A DNA stretch of 64,000 nucleotides from Melastoma dodecandrum. Taxonomy: Eukaryota; Streptophyta; Magnoliopsida; Myrtales; Melastomataceae. Location: assembly GCA_029817715.1 (NCBI GenBank), contig JARUPY010000271.1, positions 1,178,001-1,242,000 of the forward strand. The letters are read 5' to 3'. Position 1 is the first letter of the stretch. Each line of letters opens with the position of its first letter. This document shows positions 36,048 through 48,600 of the stretch, piece by piece. Made by a program: the position numbers and the translations under genes. The notes beneath the pieces are model-generated. The model was not told where the DNA came from. It ran no database searches and worked only from the letters and a program-made list of their open reading frames with translations.

Positions 36048-37421
36048 CCTTGTCGATGAACCGAAGCGCTTCTCCTCGGTACAACAGACCGATCACACCT
36101 CAGATCCGGAATCTGCACAGGATTCACCTTCACTTCACCTGCGGATAACTTTCGAGCAGGTCGGGAGAGTTAACAGATGAAAAAAGGGGAATATTACCCA
36201 TCAAGCTTGCTTATTTTTTGGACTAATCCTTTTCACCAAACAAAGCGACCCGGAAAGAGAGAGAGAGAGAGAGAGAAGACAGGAGGAGGAAAGAAGAGCT
36301 GAAATGCCTTTGACTTAAAGCAAGAATACCAGAATGAACTCAACCCCTCTTCGTCACCACCAAACCCAACCCCATGAACACAAAATAATAATTATTATTA
36401 TTAAAAAAAAAAGGATACGGAAAACACGAATCTCCCAGCCTCCCTCCAAAAGTGCAACTCAACTCGGGACAGGAAGAAAAGAAGGACCAGGCAAAAGGAA
36501 AAGACACCACCCACCATTTTCCTTCCTTCTTACAGAAAAGCTCCACCTTTTTCGGACCGGGCGGGGGGACTGTTCCTATAAAATGATCTCCTCCTCCTCC
36601 ACCTCCTTCCGCAATCTCTCATGCAAAAGCTCTTCCCTTTCCGGCGGCATTGATTGCTCTTGAGTGTCTTTTAAAGAGCGGGGTTGATTAATACACCCAT
36701 CCATCGTCCATTTCATCCCGCCATCTTCGCCACATGCCATTTACCCGAAAGCACAGACCCCCCCCCCCCACCTCGGAAGGGAGAGTTTTCCTTGGGGTTA
36801 TGGAATTTACTTTGCTAGCCCTTCACATGCCGTGGAATTACGGTCCTTGTGCCATCGGGTCGGGAGGTTATAGGGGTAAAAAATGTCAATACAATTTTTC
36901 CTCTTTTAATTTTTTCCTTCGACGTGTCCTTTTTTTGAGGGCTTTCGAACAAGATTCATCTGTTTATTCTATGAAAATACGTCCAGGTCCAATCCACTCC
37001 TGAGATGATTAAAACGTCATGGGTCCACTTAAAACAATCACACTGTTGTTGTTATTATTATTATTATTATTATTATTTTGGGATAGTTGACATTTCGTCC
37101 TTAATCGAGGAGAATGTTTTCTTTGTTTGGGTTCGGGGAGGGAACGAAAATATCTATCATTACCAGAAATTCGGTTCAGAGTGGTCCAATATTTTGGATG
37201 GAGTATTCGTAATAATATAAGTGTTCACTTTCATAGGTAGGGTGGTCGGGTGGGGGTGTGACTGTGACATGTTCTTAAGGTCGCATGCTTCCTTTTTGTC
37301 ACTTAAATCTTGTATCCCAAAAGGAATAATAATAATAATAATAATTTCACAAATCACATGCGTTAGTTAGGCGGACGGAATGTCATTATCAAATAAAGAA
37401 AAGCACTCTCCTCCTCGATGA
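36048..37421. other. MCA upstream region
   Basis: No gene recognised. Contains a (GA)n tract at about 36255-36276, a (TTA)n tract at about 37051-37077 and an (AAT)n tract at about 37325-37345. All ORFs are short and unlike known proteins. Confidence 0.4.
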
Positions 37422-37430
37422 TAATATTTA

Positions 37431-38359
37431 GGCAAAATATCGGATTTTGGCCCTAATTATCGGGCTATTTTTATATGTGGCCATAACTTTATTTTTTTTT
37501 ATTTATGGCCATAACTATGACATTGATTTTGTTTCGTAACGCCGTTGGTGGATCTTACCTACGTGGACTAACGGCTGAACTCGTGGCAACAAACGTGGCC
37601 ATCCTGTCGTTTAGAAAAAAGACAAAATATCGGATTTTGGCTCAAATTATCGGGCTATTTTCATTTGCGGCCACGACTTTACTTTTTTTTAATTTATGGC
37701 CATAACTATGACATTTATTTTGTTTATGCCATCGACATAGCGCCGTTGGTGGATCTTACCTACGTGGATTAACGGCTGAACTCTCGTGCGAATGTGGCAA
37801 TAAACGTGGCCATCATGTCTTTAAAAAAAAAACCCAAATTAATAAAAACTGTAAATCCCCTCCCCAGATGTTCACGACCCTCCTTAATCCTGCTGCCTAC
37901 TCCACAACCAAACCTTTCGTGGCCTTGCAACCCCAGTAGCAGCATCGCATGTTCAAGGTGAGGTTCTTCGCTTGGATGGTGATGGGCATCCTGTTCTGTG
38001 AATTTATCCCCCCTCTCTCCCCGACGGCTCTTCTATATAGGACATCGAGGCCATAAACAAAATCAATGTCATAGTTATGGCCATAAATTAAAAAAAAATA
38101 AAGTCGCGGTCGCAGATGAAAATAGCCCGATAATTGGGGCCAAAATCCGATATTTTGTCTTTTTTCTAAAAGACAGGATGGCCACGTTTGTTGCCACGAG
38201 TTCGGCCGTTAGTCCACGTAGGTAAGATCCACCAACAGCGTTACGTCGAGGCCATAAACAAAATCAATGTCATAGTTATGGCCATAAATAAAAAAAAATA
38301 AAGTTGTGGCCGTAAATGAAAATAGCCCGATAATTGGGGCCAAAATCCGATATTTTGCC
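37431..38359. mobile_element. MULE-like TIR element with 9-bp target duplication
   Basis: The termini are a perfect 20-base inverted repeat beginning GGCAAAATATCGGATTTTGG and are flanked directly by TAATATTTA on both sides (37422-37430 and 38360-38368). A 9-bp duplication is the Mutator-superfamily signature. Each side carries two tandem copies of a roughly 190-base arm (37431 and 37622 on the left; inverted copies ending near 38161 and 38359 on the right), around a unique core of about 200 bases (37835-38035). No transposase is encoded, so it is non-autonomous. The perfect target duplication suggests a relatively recent insertion. Confidence 0.85.
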
Positions 38360-38596
38360 TAATATTTACGCACACGAGTTTCATTTTGGCCATGAAGTGG
38401 GCCGACATTTAAGGCCATGTCGAATTCGATACATTTGGGCCGAAACCCATTAACCAAAACATCACCAATTGTATATATGAACGCGAGGACGACTTATCAA
38501 AATCACAGATTATTATTACTATTATTTGAATTCCAACATATATCAATGTTCCGAGGGGCAGTGCCCAAGACTCAATAGGCCAGAATCAATGCGGGT

Positions 38597-40440
38597 TTAA
38601 TAGAACTCGTGCCCGTATTTGTCCAGCAAGTGAGACACCAGGAGGCGGTACGTCGCTTCCGTCGGGTGGTAGCTGTCCCAGAACACGTACTCCTTCGCGT
38701 CCTTGCACGTCCTCGGATCATCAAAGTCGTTGCACAGGACGCTCACCTCTATCTTCCCGGTACCGCAACACCCGACTTTGGCGTAGGTGAATCCGTAGCG
38801 TGCCGGGTGCTGAATAATGTTCATCAACGGGTAGTAAATGTCAAGGAAGACGATCTTCGCATCCGGGAGATTGGAACCAAGTGACCGGATCTCGGACTGG
38901 ATCTTTGTGTTGGCGAGACTCGCTAATCGGTTGGCTGGCGCGAAGCAATCTCTGTTGGTGCCTCCCTTAATTGTCCTTTGAGACGGCAAGCACCCTGCAG
39001 GCGGCAGGCTTAGGACCCCGATCCTCCTGGCTCCAATCCCATATAGTTCCTGGAACAACATTTACATCATTAGGAAATCAACGGGTCGCTCCGATCGCAC
39101 ACTCGGTCCCTGGGCTCCGACAAAGTCAACATCGGACCCGCCGAGGATCCCGTCATATGCAACAAAGTTGTCATCCATCTGTTTGGACACATTCTAGACA
39201 GAGACAACGTCCAATCACATGAACATCTCAGGACACAAGTTGTGTGCCCTTTAAGACAGGGCTTCTTTTGTTCTTACACTACCTGGATGAACTCGGAGGC
39301 CAGCTTCGCAATAAAACCTGCGTACGACGGGATGTCGTAGACGGAACTCCTGACCGGGATCGAGAAATAAGTATTGGTAATGTCGTTACTCCCCGTGCAC
39401 ACTAGATACAAGCTCTCCGAGATGATCGTCCTCGCCCTCTTGTCTCCTACCTCCGCCCTGATCTTGCCTATGTACTCCCGGAAGAGATTGAGTTGGTCCG
39501 ACATCGAAAACACCAGCTGGTCGACGAATCACAAGTAAGCATAGCACATCGATAAATGCCTATAGTACATATGCTTCCGTGTAGAGGGGGGGGGAGGGGG
39601 CAGGGGGATCTTAGCATACCGCCAATTGCGCGGAGAGGGGATCGTATCCAGCGGCGCCAGATGCAAAGCTAACTCCGGTGAGGAGGTCGCGGCTGTTAAG
39701 GTTCGGGTCCAGGTACGCCGGCAGTGTACCCTTAACTCCGATCGCCTCGGCTGTCATTTAGTGGACACAGAAATCAATTAACTTTTATAATAATAATAAT
39801 AATATCGACGGCTATATTTAAATGATTTTTTTTGGACTTCCCGTAAGTTTATTATTTATAAATGTTATCCCTGCAAGACATCAGTTTATGGGTTGGCAAT
39901 TAATACGCCACGTTTGCTCTCTGATACGTGTAGTACATACATAAAATACATATAATATGCCCTACGTACGTGCATATAATATTGTATACGTCCGAGACAT
40001 TTTTTAGTGTCCGCGGAACGGTGCATTTATGTTCACCTGTAATAATTTCTTTTCTTATGGTATCTTCTAACAATTTACGATGGAGATGGGATCGATTTCT
40101 GATATGAAAATACTCAAATACATAAATAAATTATGAATAATTAATGATGATTAAAAAAAATACCTAGGAAGTCGGAAGGGACCTTGCCGTTGCTGAAGCG
40201 TCCGGTGGCGACCCCGCCATAGAAGTCGCGGCCGTAAGGGTGGAAGTTGGATTTGGCGACCGTGACGAGGCCATTGTTGTTGCCGGGGTCAATGATGGAG
40301 TCCCCGAACGCGAACACGGCCGGCACCGTCATGTTGTGGGGGAGCTTGAAGGGAGCAACGAGGGGGGATTGGAGGAGGCAGAGGGCGACGAAGGTCATGT
40401 AGAGGGAGGAGGCGGTGGGGGAGTGTAAGAAGGACGACAT
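38597..40440 (-). CDS. GDSL esterase/lipase (EXL-like)
   Basis: Secreted SGNH-hydrolase-fold esterase of the plant GDSL family. Exons 40440-40164, 39750-39620, 39516-39283 and 39049-38597 join in phase to 364 residues, the usual size. A signal-peptide-like N-terminus ([19 protein letters not shown]) is followed by block I with the catalytic Ser ([16 protein letters not shown]), block II Gly ([13 protein letters not shown]), block III Asn ([13 protein letters not shown]), and block V Asp/His ([12 protein letters not shown]). All four SGNH residues are present, so activity is expected. EXL-like features include [11 protein letters not shown] and [12 protein letters not shown]. Substrate unknown. 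Confidence 0.95.
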
Positions 40441-41239
40441 CGTGTCGGAGAGGGTGTGGGGAGGAGGAGGGCAGAGATAAATGTTGGGCGAGAGGGGATG
40501 CAACCGTCTCCTTTTTGGAAGCCAATGTACTTCCCTCCCCCCTAACATCCACCAAAATAATAATATTAATATGAACTAAAAAAATACTCGGCAACTAACA
40601 TTATTTAGAGGTTTCGACCTTTGTTAGTTGGGCTTTTTATAAAAAGCATGGCCGTGTCATGGGGTGGAAATGGAAGTCGGGTTGTCGTTAGGGGCCCCGG
40701 TGATGGTCCTTCATGTGACTTTTCTTACATGTTTTTGACAAGCTTCGGTTGTGTTGTGTTGTGTTGGGGGAGTTTGGGGATCGGATCACGTTCAAAACCT
40801 GGAAAGTAAGGATGAGCATGGAGTACGGGTAAAATCTAGTAGGGAAAAAAATGGTACAAGTCGGCCCGCACTCCCCCCCTTCCTCCAAAACTGTTACGTC
40901 AATTTGATGTTTGGTTTCATATAATATATCACTGATCAAGAGGAAAAAACTTAATTCCCTTTACAACTACTTCCACTCCATTACGACTTTCTCAACCAAT
41001 TTTCTTTTCCCAAAAAGATATTTGCCAAACTCGGCCCCGACCGACGCTACTACGAAGACGTAAACTACAGTTAAGTGTATTTAATTCATTCACGTTATTC
41101 GGTGAATTTTGATTCCGGGGCCTTGGCATCGCGACACGCGTCCGCGGACAACCATCCGCCGTCTATTTAATTCTCCCGCTAACACCTATCACTTCTCCAC
41201 CACGAACTCAGAACTCATCATCAAGAAAATCTCTTGTTC
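40441..41239. other. GDSL upstream region
   Basis: Nothing coding recognised. The stretch just before the HIPP relic (CTATTTAATT near 41163, then C-rich sequence) resembles a core promoter and leader. Confidence 0.35.
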
Positions 41240-41860
41240 ACTCAGACAAGAGTGCTCACGGTCACCGGCTATCTCGATCCCAATAAGGTGTTGCAGGGAA
41301 CGTCCTGTATCGCACGGGGAAGGCCGTCAAGTATGGCCTTACGTCCCCTACAATGTTGTCGACCGCCCTTCTGCCCCGAGGCTTACGACAAGAAGGCCCA
41401 GAGCGGGGGTACGTGTTTACTCAAAAACATGTCCGGAATATTTGGCGGTGGTTCGATTTTTAGATTCGAACCGTGATCGCCATTTGAAGTAAAAGAGAAG
41501 GAACACGTTCATCGATTAGAATATACTTATATGAAAATATGATTACCGAACAAACTAAATTCTAAACAGACAAAAATACTGTGAATAAAGAACGTAGGTG
41601 AAAATTTTTTCTTATCCATCTTTATAACGGGAGTACCTAAGATTTTTCTATGTATAAACATTCTATGTCCAATCAGACATTATTAATTACTCATGTACGA
41701 GTAATCGATCCACGGCCCAAAATTTTCATGTGCCAACAGTTACGCGAAGAACATAACTTAAAACACACATTTGTCTCGATATTCTCTTGTGCGGGGTCCA
41801 CTGAGGTTATGTACACCACCACCTTCAACAATGAGTATCTACTACCTGAGCTACAAAGAT
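41240..41860 (+). pseudogene. Relic of a heavy-metal-associated isoprenylated plant protein (HIPP)
   Basis: Pieces of a HIPP-type metallochaperone lie in several frames: VLTVTGYLDPNKVLQ (near 41255), a WPYVPYNVVDRPSAP block (near 41330) followed in another frame by EAYDKKA, and after a gap STEVMYTTTFNNEY (near 41800), which corresponds to the end of HIPP proteins before the CaaX box. The N-terminal metal-binding CxxC part is missing and the frame breaks at least twice. No functional protein is possible. Confidence 0.7.
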
Positions 41861-42677
41861 GCTTTTTGACCCGTTTTCACTCTAAGGACGCTCGTAAGTA
41901 ATCGAACATGGAGGGACTGAGCAACGTCTCGGAGCAAATGAAATATCTACTAGTAGAAACAAATTGTTGCCGGCTTCCATGTCATAGCAACGTCGACCTT
42001 CTTCATCCGAAGCGAAGTACATCAAATTGATTGAGAGGCGGGCTCCTCCCCAATATCAGTCCTCGCCGTCGGATCTCACACCGACCAGAAGCAGCTGTTT
42101 GAGGGTTCTCGGAAACTCCAACCTTCTCTTGCCTTATCAATGCAGAGTTGAGCATGATGGCTTGTTTAGCACGGGTTCGACAGCATGGCCTTTCGGTCGC
42201 CTCCAGTACGCAGTGCCATGTTGAGCCCGGTGTGATGATTGATCGCGAGATCTCCACGCATCGCAAGCTAAGTGGGTCATGGGAAAACGAACTGAGGGTT
42301 TGCCCATGTTATGTGGAGATGTGGACGGGCTGTAGTGATCGATCCCAGTGGGACATATCGCCATATCATATAGCCTCCTGGGTCAGGGCTTTGTGCTAGA
42401 ATTTTGAAATATTTACGTCTTACCAAATTGCACAACCAAATATTCGAGCCGTATAATTTGTAAAGCCGAAGTCTTTGCAAATATTTCCTCCTCTTAACGA
42501 AGAGTTAACAAATGGGGGGAAGGAAGTTTCCATCACGTGCGACTCACGTGAACAGATAGATAGGCAGATGGAACCAACACCAACTGGAGGAAGAGGACAA
42601 AAAGGAAGGAGAGGGGAGAGTCAAAACGCGACCTTCCCTGTTACCTTGCGTCTCGCGGGCAGAGAGAGACGGTGGAG
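41861..42677. other. VPS35 upstream region
   Basis: No recognisable gene. About 42000-42400 has even base composition and short ORFs on both strands, but no protein family could be assigned. The last 100 bases are a purine-rich probable VPS35 leader. Confidence 0.35.
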
Positions 42678-45600
42678 ATGATGACCGGAGTCGCCGAGGA
42701 CGAGGAGAAATGGCTTGCCTCCGCTGTTGCCGGCCTCCAGCAGAACGCTTTCCACATGCACCGCGCCATGGTAATCCATGTCCTTTTTCATTTTCGATTC
42801 GATTCTCCCCACCTGTCAAAATCGAGGGATCGCGATTCCTGTAGCCGGATCGCTTGATTGTCGCCTGCCGATAAACCCTAGATTGATTTTTTTTGTTTTG
42901 TTTTCTGAAATTTTCTAGGACTCGAATAACCTGAGGGACGCGTTGAAATTCTCAGCTCAGATGTTGTCCGAGCTCCGCACGTCGAAGCTGTCGCCTCACA
43001 AGTACTACGAGCTCTGTGAGTATTCCCTGGGACGTTTGATTAGGCTTCCTGATTAGTTGATGAATTGATAGTTTCTTGGTTTGTGAAAGCAGAACCAGCG
43101 CTTAAGAAAGAGTAGGAAAAGAAAGCTAATGTGGCTGATTAGCTCGATGTTTCCTTGTTGTTTGCTTAAGATATGAGAGCGTTCGATGAGTTGAGGAAGT
43201 TGGAGATCTTCTTCAAGGAGGAAGCTCGGAGGGGTTGCTCGATTGTGGATCTCTACGAACTGGTTCAGCATGCTGGGAATATTTTGCCTAGATTGTGAGT
43301 GGGGATATTTTTCTGCTTTCATGTTGCCTTTTCTTTTATAATTATCGTATTTTCATATTCGTGGAGAGTTTGTTCCCTTTGCGAAGGAGGCTGGTTCCTC
43401 TGTCTGGCGCACATGTTTATCTCTGGTTGAAGATTCTGTGACAACTGCTTCGGTTCGCATAGGGATCACATTGTTAACATCCGGTCTGGAGTTTCTGAAA
43501 ATGCACTCTTAACAAAGTCGTATGTTGGTGAGATGTGATGAGAAGGGTTCATCTATTTCTATTTCCTTAGGCTTTTGAATGCAAGTAATCTTAATTAAAA
43601 TTTAATTTGAGGTTATTTGATCCTCAAAGTGTGTATCATTTAGGACAGATAATTAATTTTTCTAAAAAATGTCCATGGTTCTGTGGGGCTTTCTGTGTTA
43701 CTATTGTTTTAGAAGACAACCGAGGCTAGTTTGTCAAAAGTTCTCCGGACGCTCACCTAGGCGCCCTCCAGCGCCTGGCCACCTGCCAGGCAAGGCGATT
43801 CACACCAGGCACTAGCCTGAAGCATAGGCGCTCAGGCATGGCGCGCTCTTGGGTGCAACTTAAAGTGCCGGGACTAAGAGGAGACGACTGTCTTGTGAGG
43901 GTTGATCAGTAAGGGCTTGACAGTGACGACTGATTGTCTGGGGCAGATCGGGGTGGGCTCGTTGGGGCTGGTAGAGAGGATTGGCTTCCGAGGGCTGGTC
44001 TTAGAGGTGCGGTTGGAGTCGGCTGTTCGGAGTGGGCTGGTCGGAGAGGGGCGATCGGAGTCAGCTGGTCAGATTGGGCTGTTTGGAGAGGAGTGATCGG
44101 AGTTGGCTGGTTGTAGGGGGTGATCGGAGTCGGCTGGTCAGATTGGGCTGTTCGGTGAGGGGCGATCGGAGTCGGCTATTCGGAGTGGGCCGGTCAGAGA
44201 GGAGTGATCGGAGTCGGCTGGTCTGTTTGGAGAGGGGCGATCAGTGAGGGGTGATCGGAGTTGGCTGGTTGTAGAGGGGCGATTGGAGTCGGCTGGTCAG
44301 ATTGGGCTGTTCGGTGAGGGGCGATCGGAGTTGGCTATTCGGAGTGGGCTGGTTGGAGAGGAGTGATCGGAGTCGGCTGGTCTGTTTGGAGAGGGGCGAT
44401 CAGTGAGGGGTGATCGGAGTTGGCTGGTTGTAGAGGGGCGATCGGAGTCGGCTGGTCAGATTGGGCTGTTCGGTGAGGGGCGATCGGAGTCGGCTATTCG
44501 GAGTGGGCTGGTCGGAGAGGAGTGATCGGAGTCGGCTGGTCAGATTGGGCTGTTCAGAGAGGGGTGATCGTTTGGCTGTTCGGTGTGGGCTGGTCAGAGA
44601 AATGTGATTGGAGTCAGCTGGTCGGATAGGGCTGTTCGGAGTGGGTAGTTCGGAGAGGGGTGATCGGAATCAGCTAGTTGAATAGGGCCGTTCGGAGTGG
44701 GCTGCTCAGAGTGGAGAAGCAATGATGAAAGCAAGACATCAAGCTCGAACAATGCAAACTACTAGTCGAGGAGAACTTACTTTGGAAGATGAAGATGAGA
44801 CGGATGAGGAGATGGAGTGATGATTCAGTGATAACGAATACAATAGCTTCAAAGAGGACGATGTGGATCTAGATTGGTAGTGATGATTGTTTGGTTGTTT
44901 TCTGTTTTTGAATCTGATTACTTGAAAGACTTTTTTATATTATTATGCCGAATGGAGTTTCATGATGTCATATATTGGTGCTTTTATCTTTATAATGAGC
45001 GCCTCGGACGTTTTACATGGTTAGTGCCTTTGATAACCTAGAATTGAGGAAAGGACTTAAATTTAACTATATGAGATGAGATGACGTAGTCCTCGTCCTC
45101 TTTCCAATTATCTGCACAGTGAAACTGTTGGCTCTTTGATCATTGTTTGAAGTGCATCTCTCATCGGTCATCTTTATGTTCAAATTTTCGTTGTCTTTAA
45201 GAAGTCGCAAAAAAGAATAATGAAACTGAAAGATTGGCCTTTATTGTTCTTGTATCAAGGGCTCTTTTGGGAGGCTTATGTATTTCCAGGACAATGCTCA
45301 TCTTGAGAGTGCATAGGTTGGGGCCTATCTATGCTAATTAACTTCGTAAATCTGTCTATATACTGAATACATTTGGGTACTAATTATGCATTGAAGTGAA
45401 TGTTTTGGTTTGTGAAGAGCAATCCTGAGATGTATCTAATTGCTTCCTCTTTTTCGTTCGATATTTCCGTAATGAATTACTTGATTTGTCTTCTTAGCAA
45501 GCACAAGATACAACAGTCATGAGGCTCTGATCTTTGGTGATCTAGGTATCTTCTTTGCACAGTTGGATCAGTATACATTAGATCGAAGGAAGCTCCTGCA

Positions 45601-48600
45601 AAAGATATTCTTAAGGACCTCGTGGAAATGTGCCGGGGAATCCAACATCCTTTACGTGGACTTTTCTTGAGGAGTTATCTTTCTCAAGTCAGTCGGGATA
45701 AGCTACCTGATATTGGATCCGAGTATGAAGGGTAATGATATGCCCCTAAACTTTGTAAATGCCCTAGTCACAGAAGTTGGTTTGTTATTTTTCTGTGTTG
45801 CTTTGCATGTTTGACAGATAGAAAGAGGGGGGGGGGGGGTTTATGTACATATCATGTTGCATTTTGAAGCTCAAGCAGTCTCTTCATTTACAACTGGCAA
45901 TACACAATTTTTCTCTTGCATTGGAAGAAATCTTAGCTTCTCTTTATTCGTGTAGGGATGCTGATACCCTGATGGATGCCGTTGAATTTGTTCTCCAAAA
46001 CTTCACTGAGATGAATAAACTATGGGTGCGGATGCAACATCAGGTTAGTGGTTCGTGTTTTTTTTCCAGATGTTATCTTCCACTTTCACATGCTTAGAGG
46101 TTTGAGGACATAAATTACTTTGTAACCCCTTGCCTCTATTATTTAGGCCCATCTGCATATTTGGTCATCACTGGATGTACTGATATTTACTGTATTTCAC
46201 TTATCAATGAAATCATTCCTAGTCAACATCATTGAGAGACATAACTTCTACAACTCTGGAAATATTTCTGAATAATACAAAAGATTATGGCATCAGGGCA
46301 TGATTTCCTGTCATGCAGGAGTAGGGCATGATTTCCTGTCATGCAGGAGTATGGCATGATTTCCTGTCATGCAGGAGTATGGCATGATTTCCTGTCATGC
46401 AGGAGTTGTAGTGCTTATCCATTACCCGTAATATTAGGTGATCATGACATGTTGTGGGGCTTTCTTGTCTGCAGGGACCTGCTCGCGATAAGGACAAACG
46501 TGAAAAAGAAAGGAGCGAGCTGCGTGATCTTGTAAACTCATTTACTTTCATTGGCTAATTTTTAAAATCTGATAATTGCTTTATGCTCATCGAGAATGTC
46601 CCTGCCTTTTCAGGTTGGGAAGAACTTGCATGTGCTTAGTCAGATAGAAGGCATTGACCTGGATATGTACAAAGAAACTGTACTTCCAAGAGTCCTTGAA
46701 CAGGTCTGGAATTTCGTTGACTTCCGTTTTCTCTTTAGAAGTTTCTTTTACCCATGATTTAGATACTGCTAGACACATTGACTAGCATTTACAAAATTTT
46801 CCCAGGTTGTTAACTGCAAAGATGAGCTTGCTCAGTTTTACTTGATGGATTGCATAATTCAAGTATTTCCTGATGAGTACCATCTACAAACGCTTGAAGT
46901 GCTGTTGAGTGCTTTTCCCCAGCTTCAGGTGCGCAAGTTTTGACTGGCCTCCAAGAAGTTTAATCAATTAATCCAATTATTTTTTAATTATCTGAGGACG
47001 TTAAAGAATAATGCAAGTTAAGTTTTTATTAGCTTATTTCTTTCAGGTAAGTTTTCTCTGATCACCATTTTTGGCCAAATATTGAATGGAAAATCTTATT
47101 GCGTATGTTTTAGTTTCGACATATGATTAAGCATTAATGCTTCTGGTATTTTCATTCTATTGTTTTTGAAGACTATGTACTGATGGGAACTACCTTCTAA
47201 TGTACGTTGATATCTTCAATTGACTTGTCTTGTTGGAATCAGTTTAGTTATAAATGATATCGATTCATTGGACCACGTGGATGCATGTAACTTTCTGTTG
47301 ATAAGATATATGACCCGTTATTTGGGGGATCCTTATTATAAATGTCTGGAAACACTTAGATTGTTCTAGGATATGATCTAAAAAATTCCCTAGAACATTT
47401 TAACACTCCATGCCTTGTGATGGCCATGCTGTCTTCATGCTTTTGTTGTTAAAGAAATTCTCATGACTTGAGTTTTCTTCTCTTATGCAGCCGGGTGTTG
47501 ACATCAAGACAGTCTTATCTCAATTGATGGAAAGGCTTTCAAATTATGCCGCTTCATGTTCTGACGCGCTGCCTGAATTCTTGCAAGTTGAGGCTTTCTC
47601 GAAGTTGAACAATGCCATAGGGAAGGTATTCATCTCCTCAATGGATTGAAAGAGCTAAATTCTCCTAATATATCCTGCATACCTATATTAGCCGTTCAGT
47701 ATCAAGGAAAAATGTTTCAGCATATAATTTGCATTCAAACACTCCCAGCACCCTTGCTTAAATGTCAGAGTACAGTTAGATGAAATATAAGTAGTTTAAG
47801 GCATTACTTCCATTGTCAGAGAAAAGTTTACATCTTTCTCAACTAGTCCGGGGTGTGTGTATGTTTATTTACTTGTTTAGATTGGTTCAATTAAGAGGCT
47901 GTGTTTTGTGTCTAGGTTGAAAAGAAAGCAATGTTTTTAGCTGGAGTGATTTGGACATTTGTATTTCTGGGGCTACTTTATGGTTAATGTTCGAACTTAA
48001 TTCTGTGTTTTGAATGTGCAATATTTACTGTAGGTGATCGAAGCACAGCCTGACATGCCAACCTTCGGAGCTGTTACGTTGTACTCATCTCTTCTTAAAT
48101 TCTCTCTACATGTGCATCCAGATCGTCTTGACCATGCAGATCAAGTTATGGTATGTTATGTTTCCATCTTTTATTTTGTAGCCAATTCTTATGGTTTAAA
48201 AGGACATCCTGCAAGACTCTCTCACTGAACATGCTATTTATGGTTTCTTTATGGTGAAACTCTTGTTCTCCCATGATTTTTGTGTTTAGTGGGAAATATG
48301 ACTTCCACTATGGGCTTACGAAAGGATATTTTAAGCATTCTTATTTGTACTTTTCAGGGGTCCTGTGTTAAGCAATTCTTGGGGAAAGGAAAGATTGAAG
48401 ACAGCAAGGCCACCAAACAGATAGTTTCGCTTTTGAGTGCCCCACTCGAGAAATATAACAGTGTTGTTACTGCGTTGAAGCTTTCAAACTATCCCAGAGT
48501 GATGGAATACCTTGATAATGAAACAAATAAAGTCATGGCGTCTGTTATAATCCAGAGCATCATGAAGAACAACACATGTATTTCTACTGCTGAGAAGGTC

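Noticed and set aside
42003..42364. Minus-strand ORFs of 75-87 residues upstream of VPS35
   Set aside because: No family resemblance, overlapping ORFs on both strands, and no splice continuation.
43902..44247. Overlapping ORFs of 60-71 residues with repeated sequence
   Set aside because: They are translations of the tandem repeat in several frames; no start context or conservation.
46296..46408. CRISPR-like regularly spaced repeat
   Set aside because: Units are directly adjacent with no unique spacers, in a plant intron; an ordinary minisatellite.
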